NCBI GenBank assembly: GCA_022606135.1
Contig: JABYQN010000009.1
Location: forward strand, 2,195,001-2,259,000
Length of the DNA stretch: 64,000 nt
Reading direction: 5' to 3'
Origin: Fomes fomentarius
Lineage: Eukaryota > Basidiomycota > Agaricomycetes > Polyporales > Polyporaceae
Of the stretch, positions 1 to 10,151 are shown one piece after another. The notes below the pieces were generated by a model. It searched no databases, was not told the origin of the DNA, and saw only the letters and a program-made list of their open reading frames with translations. A program made the translations under genes and the position numbers. The stretch's first letter is position 1, and each line of letters starts with the position of its first letter.

Positions 1-692
1 AAATCCCGCGAGTCCTTGTCTTTTTTCTTCTGCAGCCGTTTGCAAATTGCGCCCCAGCGAAAGTAGAACCCGGCAGTGAGGAGGGCGAAGAAGCCGCCGA
101 TGCCTACCGCGATGCCCCCAAACATTGCCGCCTTCTTCGAGGATGACCCACTGGATGTTGTTTCATCCCTTGGAGATATGTGCCTCTCAAGACAGGATGT
201 GTCCGAGCCCTGTACGGTAAACGGCGCATGTCTCCGGTGGATGACGATGTCTCCGCTCTGCTCGCCCTCACCCGCGACAGTCATGATGTACTCTCCTGGT
301 GCGAGGCGGACGGCTGGTATGGTGTAGTTCTGCAAGGCCGCGTCGACAAGGAGGGAGAGGTTGCTGCTGGGGTATGCGCTGATCGCGAGCTCCTGCTGTG
401 GCCCTGTATATGTCCAGCGTACAGTGGCGGGGCCACAGGACGTCATGTTTGGAACGTTTGCCCACGTAAACGTCGCGCTTGGTAATGCCGGCGGCGCAGC
501 CATAACGACAAATACAGACTCTGACGTCGATCTCGGGCGTAGAGGGCGCGAGTCACTCGAAGAGGCTAGCGGGTGTGAAACTTGCACGGGGTCGACAGTG
601 GGCAGTGTGTATAGCAATGGGTTTGCAAACGAGTGCTGGAGACGCAAGGAACGTGAGAACCCCGCTCGACGGAGGAGGAAGTCTGGGCAAAA
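1..692 (-). CDS. Single-pass membrane protein, ectodomain/tail family (3' part beyond window)
   Basis: The minus strand reads as an ectodomain with a Cys-Gly-Pro-Ala-Thr-x-x-Trp-Thr-Tyr motif (near 410-440), several N-glycosylation sequons, and a late Cys. A Gly/Ala/Phe-rich transmembrane segment follows (near 65-130), then a Lys-rich stop-transfer stretch (KKKDKD) that runs off the window at base 1. The layout matches four other genes here (4.3-5.4, 6.5-8.0, 37.3-38.8 and 47.8-49.1 kb). The role is unknown; a cell-surface or wall-associated function is an inference from the topology. The upstream end is set at a possible splice acceptor at 692. No convincing start ATG or signal peptide was found, so the 5' exon is uncertain. 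Confidence 0.6.
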
Positions 693-1740
693 CTGGCTGA
701 GGCGGCAGAATGCACTCACGGAGTCGAGGTCCGAGGATTAAGAGTGGAGCAAGCGGACTGTGCGCAGACGGCGCGTAGTCGCTGTGGCGGGACTGTGGTA
801 AAAAAAAGTCAACATTCTAATGTTAACACGCACGACGCGCCGAGGGGAATGTAAGGATCCTGATTCTCACCAGACGTGCGACAGCAATGAAGCACGGAGA
901 CGGTCAGCAGCCGAATGGGTAGAAGTGTTGTGGCGAATCTAAGTTATGTAGTGGGAGACAACGAAAGAACTACGCGGCATAAAGCTCAAGGACTCCGGAG
1001 ATGAGAGTGAAGCGCGGTCCAGGAAGATGGACGGGGAGGCGAACCCGAAGGAGCTGAGGAGTCGTATCCCTCTAGTATCGCCCACACTGCGCTTGGCCGT
1101 GTGCGAAGGCGACGTTGGACCGATCTAGCCGGTGCATCTCAAGCCTCGCTTCCAAGAATTCCGAGGCGCAACCAACAAGGTTTGTGGATAGCTGTTCGCA
1201 AGTCCAGCAGTTGAAGGATCTATCAACAATCAGCCATCTGTCCGCGGCACAATGGAGAGAAGCTTAATTACCCGTTCTAAACCCGGAGCGGCTATGGCAT
1301 GATCACACACCTAGACTTCGACTTTCACGCTCGCCGCGCGCAGAGCCCTTCGCACATTCGATCAATCAAATAAAGCACAGAAAGAGGCTTGCGTTATCTG
1401 TCCGTATCCCGTGGAAGGAGAGCGAACGGATGAAGTGTACAGTCGGGCGGGGTTGAGTTGCAGCGATGCAGCGTGGGAGGCATAGCGCTTCGTAATCGAA
1501 GTCTGAACAGCCCGACTTCTGATACTTGATGGTAGTGCGGACGTAGTTATAAGATTAGCACTCTGAGCAATTATAAAGCTTGTACCGTATATCTAGTGAA
1601 TCCTCGCCGCTCGGCATACTTCGTTACCATCTTCGAGGTTCATCTGTAATTTGACAGTGAAGTCAGCTCAGTTCCTTGTTCTGCCGCCGTGCGGTGTGTT
1701 TCTATCAGAACGAGAACGGAAGATTGACAAGACTGACATC
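693..1740. other. Intergenic, no gene seen
   Basis: No reading frame with recognisable domain content. The stretch separates the partial membrane protein gene from the 3' end of the F-box gene, and probably holds the 5' region of the former and the 3' UTR of the latter. Confidence 0.5.
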
Positions 1741-3216
1741 TTATTCCCTGGCCCTTGTGCTCCCGAACCGAGCTTCCCGTCCTCCAACTGCTAGGATGAG
1801 TTCCCGCAACGACGGGATGGCCTCCAAGATCCGTGTTGCAATGCGTTCGCAATCGTCGTGAATGTGGTCGAGCGCGCATTCAATGGCGCACGTATCATCC
1901 CGAGACAGCCGGTATGGACCGGCTGTATCCCATCTCGCCAAGGCAATGCGTAGATGCTCGACACGGAGCGATGCTAGGAGTGCTGTCGTGCTCGTCTGTG
2001 TTTGGACAGTTTCTCAGTATCGTATATGGCAATTCATGGAGGGCGTGCGACTCACGATAAGCTTATCGATGTTGACTCCAGGTACGTCGCAGTGCAGCTC
2101 AAGCAAGATCTGGGTGAGGAAAACGGTACCATCTCCGGGAGGGAGTAGGCGTCGGAGTGCATCTAAGGTATGATCGCGCGCGAACAAAGATATTGCCAGG
2201 CTTGACGGCCGCATGTCGGCGAGTACACACGGGAGTATCCACATCGTCCCGGCGGAGAGCATCTGGATCGAAACGCAAGGCACGATCTGGCACAGCCCGA
2301 GCATGTACAGGTCAACGACATGGCCGACCGTGACATGCGTCAACAACTGCCACATGTCACCACCTCGCAGCCAGTGGCGCCGATTGGACTGACGACAGCG
2401 CTCGATCAGCTCTGCGTGATCGCAACTTCGGCCATTTTCCCAGTGCGAAACCTCGGGATGGACCTTCGCGGCAGAGAGGGTCAAGTCGAACACGTTCGGG
2501 AACGCGCGCGTCACCGGTGCGATGTCGATACCTCCTCGAAGCAATCCGTAGTAGCAGTCCGACAGCGTTAGCTTGGACACCAGGGGGTACTCCACGGTAG
2601 CCTCCTCGCAGTGCACGACTGACAGATCTAGCTCCTCGAGGGTGGAGCAGAATGGCTCCAGGAGTGAGACGGGGTCGGCAGCGGGAAAGCGGTTCATTGG
2701 CCCAAACCGCATTGTAAGCCGCCGCAAGGGGGCTGCGAGGGCGGTGATAGCGTCGCACAGAGTTTGAGAGACGAATGGTGCGGTGAGCTCTTCGAGGCTG
2801 GTGGCTCCTATCGCGGCATAGCGGAGATAACTCGACGAACTTGCTGCACCCCAGTCGAGTTGCAGCCGTTTCAGATGACACGCGTCTTGGAGGATGTCAC
2901 GGAGAAGATCTTCGGCAGAGACGGCCTTGTCGGTGATGCTTGCTGCATGGATAGGAACGGAGAGAGAACATGTGACGATGACGTGGCGAAGGAAAGAAGG
3001 CCGAGATGGTGATGCACCTAGACGGAGGCAAGAATGGAACGATATGATATTGTCCGCTCGAAGTTGTATCGGCCCACAGAAAAGCTGCCTGAGGCCCAGC
3101 TCATAGCAATCATGCGATGTCTTCATCAGAAGAGACAAGTCACGGCGAGCGAGGAAGCTGAATACATGTAGGAGAACGTCCACGTTGAGGATCTCGAAGA
3201 ACGGTCGCGTCGTCAT
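1741..3216 (-). CDS. F-box protein with LRR-like C-terminal region
   Basis: Two exons: 3216-2056 and 1995-1741. The intron has a GTGAGT donor and an ACACAG acceptor, and the phase-0 join keeps the frame, giving about 471 residues. The N-terminus carries an F-box-like helix pattern (LNVDVLLHVFSFLARRDL, residues about 9-27). Leu-rich segments spaced 25-30 residues apart follow, with phrases such as SLEELTAPF, LEELDLSVV and LVSKLTLSDC, typical of the large basidiomycete F-box/LRR families. By family knowledge such proteins are substrate adaptors of SCF ubiquitin ligases through Skp1; the substrate cannot be predicted. The chosen ATG at 3216 lies just before the F-box. An in-frame upstream Met (to 3285) is possible but would add a hydrophobic stretch unlike other F-box proteins. 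Confidence 0.8.
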
Positions 3217-4278
3217 GTCAAAGCAGTCTATACGAAGGATAAGTTTGCTGTGACCTGTGACAATGGACACAAACATACCGGACAACGTTCACGCAGCTTG
3301 CAAAGACTCTGCAGTCCCGACAGGTTGTTAACATAGGTCATGATGCCGGCTGGGAAGGCCGTGGCTGTGTTCTGGTTGCGAAGGAGGACGCCACGATGCA
3401 AAGTCAAAGCCGGACTTCCAGGGCGCCATAACCGTTCATTGCCGTTCTATACCTCGCTTGTACAGGCAAGGAGATTACGTACGATTCAATGGACTCGCAT
3501 ATTCTCGGTCCGTAAACGGTAACACTGGGAAAGCACAGGTCAGCTTGTCGTGATGATTTTATAGCGAAGTGCTAGAGGCACATACCTAATAGACTATCAT
3601 CCGTGACGTGCAGCAGCACGTACTATACTCGCAAGGTCTCACCTGAGAATTGCACCTCGCCTGAATTGTGCCATTTGAAGCTCGTATGATCTCCGACGTG
3701 GCCCGACGGCAAGTACAAATACACTCACCAGAGTGTGGTAGGAGAACTTGAAGGACACGATTGTGAGTTGGGAAGGCTGGGAAGAGACGTAGTCTGAGTG
3801 GTTCATGGAAAAGTTCACCATCAAAGCGTTGCGTCAATAAGCGCTCTTGACAGCATCGTGAGCTCGCCAAGATCACGTTACTACCACCGAGCCCTTAAAG
3901 TTACTGTTTACCATGATATCGGTTGCGACTCACAGCAGCTCATATAGCGCAGTGTCTATGTTCTCCACCAGAAGAAACGCATGCAGTACCCTCCCGCAGC
4001 AGTGCCCAGTCTGATTCCTAGTTCAACGGATTAGTTTTACTACCCGTAATGACAGTACAACTAGTAAGTTCACCATTTTTATGGCGAGCTCTAGAGATCT
4101 CGAAAGGATCACCGTCGTACACCTTGGTACATATGATCGCAAAAGAATGCATTGATACTTCCGACGAAGTCAGTATCCCCCAATTGGTACCAGTACATGT
4201 GCGGTGTCACGGGACAGGAGCTGCATACAAGACATTAGTAACGCGTGAACTGGTAACCTTCTCTCATTCTTCGGGATA
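3217..4278. other. Intergenic, no gene seen
   Basis: Only short frames without domain signals. This is the probable promoter region of the F-box gene and the 3' flank of the next gene, both on the minus strand. Confidence 0.5.
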
Positions 4279-5385
4279 TCAGTATCTCATGCCAGATCCA
4301 GACAAGTACATGTGCGACGTTGTAGAAGACGGAGCCGGCGAGTCGTCGCTTCGGCCCATGCTCGAGGTAGTGCTCAGGCAATACGACGAGTAGGCGCTGA
4401 TATGAGTCGTAGGGGTGTCCATGTTTAGAGTACCAATCGACGAGACTGATCGACTCGTTCGAACCTTGGGTATATGGAGGACAGGGTCTACTGAGCCCAA
4501 TGTGATAACGGGATCAGGGGGGATGTCTGGCATGTCCAGCCTGAGGGGTTGCTCCGAGGCCTGGGCCGTACGCGGAGAAGCCTCGGTAAACGGGTGTAGT
4601 AAGGACGCGCAGGGTGGTCGACGGTTAGGCTCGAGCGATCGTCTGCATGATGCATCACCGGTAGTGTAGGTAGACGCAAATTTCTCGTCAACGACGAAAG
4701 ACCTGGACGCGCTGGCTCTTGAGGATAGAGGGTCCCATCGCCTACGCGGTGCGGGAGACAATGCATCCGTGGAAGGGCGGCAATTTCGATTGGCAGACCG
4801 CCAGCGTCGTGTGAAGATATAGGCGATGATCATCAATACCGCGAAGCCGATGACTCCTCCGATGATCCCTCCAGTCGTGCCAACTGGAAGATGGGTGGTC
4901 GATGGGGCAGCTGAGGGTGTTTTTGGTACATCTGCAGATGTGGGGCCCGGACTCGGAGGGGTCATGGAAAGGGAGATCTTCGTGGTGGAGACGAGAGGAA
5001 GTTGTGTCGGGTAAAGACAGGAGACATCCGTACCATTGGTGACGAAAAACTCTGTTGAGATGGCCCTCCAAGTATCGCCCGACGCCTCCAGCACATACCA
5101 GCCTTGCGTGACATTAACCGACGTCCACGTCCACGTCTCATCCGTAGCTTGAAGGTTGTTCGCGATAGTGAGGTCGGATATGGCTCGCCTCGTGGCGCCA
5201 GTCCTATCCGTGTGAGGAGCGATCTGTTGCGAGATCGTGAAGCTGAACGAGTGCGCGACGCCGAGGTACGTCCAGTTGAATGTGGCCGGGGTGCACGTCC
5301 TAGGACTGGGAAGTGTGTCGAACACGAACCTCTCTATAGGGCCTGGCGAATCCGTAGGCGAAGAGAGTTCGGTCGAGGTCGCCAT
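4279..5385 (-). CDS. Single-pass membrane protein, ectodomain/tail family
   Basis: About 368 residues from the MATSTELS start. The N-terminal ectodomain has C-x-P-A-T-F-N-W-T-Y, then FSFTISQQ, a TRRAISDLTIA segment, WTWTSVNVTQGWYVLEA and a final Cys (NGTDVSCLYP). A Ser/Thr/Pro stalk follows, then one transmembrane helix (GGIIGGVIGFAVLMIIAY) and a basic stop-transfer (FTRRWR). The cytoplasmic tail contains RRSLEPNRRPP and a C-terminal PAPSSTTSHMYL motif shared with two other family copies in this window. The frame stays open upstream to a CAG acceptor near 5478, so a 5' exon probably supplies the true N-terminus. The layout is reminiscent of fungal stress-sensor mucins, but no family assignment is certain. 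The ectodomain is nearly identical to that at 38.4-38.8 kb. Confidence 0.7.
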   Translation of the reverse strand: MATSTELSSPTDSPGPIERFVFDTLPSPRTCTPATFNWTYLGVAHSFSFTISQQIAPHTDRTGATRRAISDLTIANNLQATDETWTWTSVNVTQGWYVLEASGDTWRAISTEFFVTNGTDVSCLYPTQLPLVSTTKISLSMTPPSPGPTSADVPKTPSAAPSTTHLPVGTTGGIIGGVIGFAVLMIIAYIFTRRWRSANRNCRPSTDALSPAPRRRWDPLSSRASASRSFVVDEKFASTYTTGDASCRRSLEPNRRPPCASLLHPFTEASPRTAQASEQPLRLDMPDIPPDPVITLGSVDPVLHIPKVRTSRSVSSIGTLNMDTPTTHISAYSSYCLSTTSSMGRSDDSPAPSSTTSHMYLSGSGMRY

Positions 5386-6540
5386 GATGCCCACGGACGA
5401 TGGGGTGCTGCTGACTTTCGTGAGGCAAGATTGCAGCTCGATGTAAGTATCAGTCGTGAAGGAAGTGAGCCAGACCTGTCATAATCATCAACCTGCCATG
5501 GCCTGTGACAGAGAGATCACTGCCGAAGGCTCACCAGTCAAGCCAGGTACGATCTGAACATGGAACAAATCGACCGTCAGGACGGGATAGAACACACAGA
5601 GATTAGGTGAACACTCACGTCACCGGCAAAACTTCAACAGGCTATCCAGGACGGGGGCGTGAGCAGAGAGACGGAAAGGGGGGTGCGCGGCCGGGCCGAC
5701 TACTTATAGAGGTTGTATGACCTTGACAGAACCTCCACGCACATGGTTGGCGTCTGAGAGTCTGATAGTGATGAAGGCTTACCATGTGTGAGGGGAACAA
5801 GTCGGTGGTGTGGGAGAAAGACTGAGCAAAATAGTCGCCTTCGATGATATGTATGACAGTACCCTAATAGACTGCGATGCGTTGTATCGAGAAGTTAGAT
5901 TTGGGTGTCCTCGTAGCCAGGAGTGTATCGCCTAGACGAGAACATAGCCAGATAGATTTGATTGTGAGTTGCCAGCACCTCTCCATGCATGTCTCGATGC
6001 GAGCAGGCCTAAAGACCATCACAGTACTGGTGATTAACGCTTTGAGTAACGCGAAACCGAATAGCATTACGTATATAGCGATCTGTTGAATTGGCTCACC
6101 GATGTATGGCCGACAGATGATCGGAAGTGTTCACTCTCTTCTGCTACGAATGCCAAGAGATACGGTTTACGAGTCACTTGCAAGATATCCTGATGTATGA
6201 TGCACGCTGTGCACCCGCCTGGGCTAGCACCTACGAACGTTTACAACGACCCCCACAGGTGCATGCCATATCGCTATTTACCACATTGTATTGACGTACA
6301 AACTGCCATACTGCGTGCGACTCAGCATTGACACCAAGAATCGACTGGAAGTCTGGAACACACTCACAGAACCCAAAGAAAGATGGTGGCCACCGTAAAC
6401 CCCGACTCCGACCTGAGAATCCCAGAAGGCAGCATATTGTACAGGGTATACGTACACCGTTAAACCAAGGCGCTAAACTTTCATGCCTGGGAGTGTCTGT
6501 CACATAAATATGTGCGTGCGAATCAGATATCGATACTCGT
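5386..6540. other. Intergenic with promoter/5' exons of the minus-strand neighbour
   Basis: Contains the TATA-like box and probable 5' non-coding exons of the 4.3-5.4 kb gene. No other supported gene. The sequence near 5850-5885 resembles that near 8375-8405 (shared TATGACAGTACC phrase), suggesting the paralogues were duplicated with their upstream regions. Confidence 0.4.
5703..5708 (-). promoter_or_regulatory. TATA-like box upstream of the 4.3-5.4 kb gene
   Basis: The minus strand reads TCTATAAGTA here. It is followed downstream by GTGAGT-type donor sites (for example near 5615) that fit a 5' UTR intron. A very similar TTCTATAAGTC box lies near 8212 upstream of the paralogue. Confidence 0.4.
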
Positions 6541-7973
6541 TTACGGATCCGAATCGTCGCGACAAAGATACATCCGCGATGCTGGCGATGACGGCGCAGG
6601 AGACGTCGTCTCTCCCCCTGGGAGCCACGCGGAGCTCGCGTGACTCCAGCGATGGAACTCGTAGTTCGTCGCCGCCGGGGTGTCTGCAAATAGGGTATCG
6701 ATCGACGACGTCCGCTGGCTCTGGCGCGTCCGGGGCGTCCGAGCATGCAGCTGGGGTATGGAGGCACTGAGGCCCGTGGGTAGAGCGGCGGCGTCGCGAG
6801 GAGGGAGGATGTTCGTGTTCAGAGAAAGCCTGGTTCGAGGTCTTGTGTTCGACTGTGCTGGGGGTGGAGATGGGGAGGACGGAGCTGGGAGTGGCGCTGG
6901 AGCTGGAATTGGAGCTAAGACCAGGACTGGGGCTTCCACGGACGAGACGAGGAGCATCGCGGAGGGAGGCCGACGGTTGGGCTCGAGCGAGCGTCGGGGT
7001 CTTGTGGGAGGAGTGTAGGGGGGCGATAACTTCTCTTCATCGACAACGAGAGACCACGCGGTGCTCGCCGGGGAGGAGATAGGTTCCCATTTCACATGGC
7101 CGCTTGGAGGACCAGCAGTGTCGTCTGTGGTGGGTACACGATCACTGCCAACAGAGCTACGCCTATGGCACCTCCCAAGATACCTACGATTACGCCGACA
7201 TTCAGCCGATTGGAGGTCGTGCTAGCGTCGGAGGCCGTGGCGTGGGTGGAGGCGCCTGATAGCGCAGATGAACTAGTTGAAGTCGTGGTTGATGATGCGA
7301 GGGCCGTGGTCGATGTGGGCAACTGAGAAGAACTCGATGAAGAAAGAATGGAGGATATCGAGAACGAGGACGAGGAGAAGGAGGGTGAGGGCACGGATGA
7401 TGCGAGTGTGGAGGATATGACAAGGGAGGACGACGTAGGTCCGGAGGGATTGGAAAGACAGTCAACATTCGGACCATCGATGACCAAGAAGGGTTGTGAA
7501 GTATCCAACCAGGTATCCCCAACAGCGGTCAACTTGTACCACCCCTGTTGGACGTCGACGGGCAGCCATGTCCACGACCCATCTGTAGTGAGTACGTCTC
7601 TCGCGATGGTAACGTCCGACGTAGCTCGCTTCGTGAAGCCGGTCAAGTTGGCGGAGGGCGCATCGGCCGGAGATAGCAAAATGCTGAAGAACTGTGATTC
7701 GCCACTGTATGACCAGGCAAAGGTGGCGTTGCCGCAGGCATATGGGTCAGGCATGGGTGAATTGAACGTGAACAGCTCTTCTGGGCGTGGGCGTGACGTA
7801 TTCAAGGGGAGTGACGTATACGAGGGGAATGTCATGGTGCTTGTCAGGGTTGACGAGGGAACATGACTGTCACATACGGCCGTAGGGCATGAGGTCAAGT
7901 GAGGTGGAAGAATAGCGTTGTCGTTATGTACCACAGGGACACCGAGAGGTGGGTGTGCAGTGCTCGTGGACAT
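6541..7973 (-). pseudogene. Membrane protein family paralogue with frame change at the transmembrane segment
   Basis: The ectodomain frame (7973 to about 7092) shows the family pattern: YACGNATFAWSYSG, FFSILLSP, TKRATSDVTIA, WTWLPVDVQQGWYKL, and DCLSNP. A long Ser/Thr mucin-like stalk and a transmembrane helix (VGVIVGILGGAIGVALLAVIV) follow. That frame stops at 7092. The tail (RRSLEPNRRPP, then PAPSSPASRMYL) continues in another frame from about 7095 to 6541. No plausible intron bridges the two, and the basic stop-transfer segment present at 4.3-5.4 kb is missing. It is therefore probably disrupted; a sequencing error or a rare splice form is the alternative. The annotated start is the first ATG of the open frame; the real 5' exon is unknown. 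Confidence 0.65.
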
Positions 7974-8985
7974 ACCACTGGACGACCCCGTTGCCACTAT
8001 AGTGGTTGTTGAGCCCAGATGGCACTGAGGTTGGTGCTGCAGCGCTGAGCATAGATAGGTTCGAACAAATGGTAAAGGTAGGTCAGGTCACATCACGCAC
8101 ATGCGTATCATCAAAACTCACCACAACTAGGGGACACTGACGGACACTCGATGCTGAGGTCGACCAAGGGCAACCATAGGAAGAGGGGGGCTGGGCAAGA
8201 CCGACGGCAGACTTATAGAAACAACCATATGGCAGTGGAGAACGGTTCACGAATGAAAGGAGATTCGCGCAGCAGTTGACAGCTAGAATCTGATACCAAC
8301 GTTCACGAAGACTTGTTGCATGGTTCCGGGGTTGAGGCTGTGGGACGGCAGAATGAGGGAAATGCGCTACCGTCATATTATGACAGTACCATAACAGAAT
8401 GCGATGGGTACCATCGGAAACCCAAGCCTGGAAGTGCTTGTGCGATGAATGGAAGTCCGACAAATATCATCGTTTGTATCACGGACAGTTGGCGAGGAAT
8501 TTCCCTCGAGGCTTGCCATTTGTAATCCGATGCACAGGCACAAGAGACACTGTCACCCCGTACTATTCACTATCAGCTTCGATACTCGCAACATCAGAAA
8601 CCGTACGCACAAGAGAAATATGAGCTCGTATTCACGGCATCTCATAACTTCTGCAGCTGACAGTGAAGTTCTTCGTACTAGACGTATCGCTCCATTCTGT
8701 GATTTGAGCAGTATTCGCGTTATGCGAACGCCCAGCCCAGTTGCCGTAAGTCAGATAACGAGAACGCAAAGTTCATGTCATCCTGCAGACTGTCTGCATC
8801 AGGCAGGCAGCAGGTGTCACTGCCACTGCCCTGGAGTGCCAGCGAGAACAAAACCAGTCGAGCGCCCAAGTCGGACGAGATGGGCGCCAACGTGTAAGGA
8901 TAATCTAAATATCCTGGCGTCGTTCTCAACGTCCTCAACGTCATCGCATACAGCGACGAGCTCGCTCACCAACACCCTCGCGGCG
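7974..8985. other. Divergent intergenic region
   Basis: Lies between the minus-strand membrane protein and the plus-strand multipass gene. It holds a TATA-like box on the minus strand near 8212-8217. From about 8760 the sequence matches 20706 onward, marking the left edge of duplicated block A. No independent gene is supported. Confidence 0.5.
8212..8217 (-). promoter_or_regulatory. TATA-like box upstream of the 6.5-8.0 kb gene
   Basis: The minus strand reads TTCTATAAGTC, matching the box near 5703 upstream of the paralogous gene, including a nearby GGCC/GTCGGTC-like flank. Confidence 0.35.
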
Positions 8986-10151
8986 ATGCCCATAGTGAGC
9001 GTGTCTGTCGACGCCTTCTTTGTGCTTGCCACCGCCATCCTCGTCCCTGCCGCCCTCTTCTTTCGCCGCCAGCCCGAGCCTTTTACGCTCCGCAATGCTC
9101 TCAGCGTCGGCCTCGTCTTGCACTCCCTGCTTATATTCCACACCCTGCTCCTCCGATACCCTCCAAATCTCTTCCAGAGGCTCAAGATACCACTGACCAC
9201 TCCCTCGGAGACCATCCGCACCGTCCTACTGCAGCGTGCGGGACTCCCGCATGACGCCCCGCTCCCTCGTCCGCTCGAGAACCTCCTGACGCGTCTTTCG
9301 AGCTTCGACGCGCGCACACTATACATTAGGTCTCTCTCGCATACAGTGGACGCGTCGAGCTTAGTCTAACTCTGTATCTTACTGCGCATATAGGTTTGGG
9401 CAGACTGTCATCCAGGACTGCGAGCACTGCACGACGTTCGATGAGTACGCCATCTTCGCAGCGCCGCGTATAGCGCTTGGGTACGTCAAGCAGGGCATCA
9501 TTATCGGTCTGGTGACCATCCGCGGGAGTGGCCATGAACGATGGAGGACGTACGCCGTCGGTCTCCTCGTCGGTGCGTTCATCTTCGAGGGCTACACGCT
9601 CAACACCACTCCCATAAATATCCCGCGCGACGGTCTCAACGTCTTCATGGTACGTCTCGTACCATTGTTTACGTGTCCTTATACACACCCGAACATCCTT
9701 GATCATGCAACTTCTTTCTTCACTATGTTCGCAGTGGCACGACACCTGCTGGACGATCCGCCACCTCTTCTTCCTCATCCTCCCGCTGCTCATCCACTTC
9801 CTTGCACGCTCTCCACCCTCACAAAGCCCCATTCCTCTCCTGGGCGCAGCCAACGTCGGGCTCGCGCAAACAAAACAACGCCTGTCCACAGCGCGCTTCG
9901 TGCATGCCGCGATGCAGCGCAACCCCGCGCTGCGCACCGCGTCCGCACAGTGGTGGGACCGCCAGCGCGTGGAGGGCGAGTGGGCGAGGGCGGACGAGCA
10001 TGTGCGCCATGCGGCAGAGAAGCTGGGCAAGGGCATCGAGCAGGGTGTCGATGGCCCCGCGGGACGGCTGAGGCAGAAGGTGCAGGCGGTGTTGAGGCAG
10101 ATGATGGAGAGTTTGACGATCGTGCGTCCTGCGGGTGCGGAGGGACAGTAG
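8986..10151 (+). CDS. Conserved fungal multipass membrane protein (copy A)
   Basis: Three exons: 8986-9329, 9394-9649 and 9735-10151, giving 338 residues. The first intron uses a weak GTCTCT donor; the second has a good GTACGT donor and GCAG acceptor. Hydrophobic helices lie at residues about 8-26, 40-55, 145-170 and 205-220. A distinctive loop reads YIRFGQTVIQDCEHC, followed by FAAPRIALGYVKQG. The C-terminal 100 residues are polar and rich in Arg, Ala and Gln. I do not know a function; the FGQ-x6-C-x2-C loop recalls uncharacterised fungal membrane proteins. The start is the first ATG of the conserved frame in both copies. It is tail to tail with a helicase gene. It differs from copy B (20.9 kb) by only a handful of residues, and both frames are intact. 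Confidence 0.8.

Noticed and set aside
8449..9369. Long plus-strand frame extending upstream of the multipass gene
   Set aside because: The upstream half is not conserved in block B, and the conserved protein starts at the ATG at 8986.
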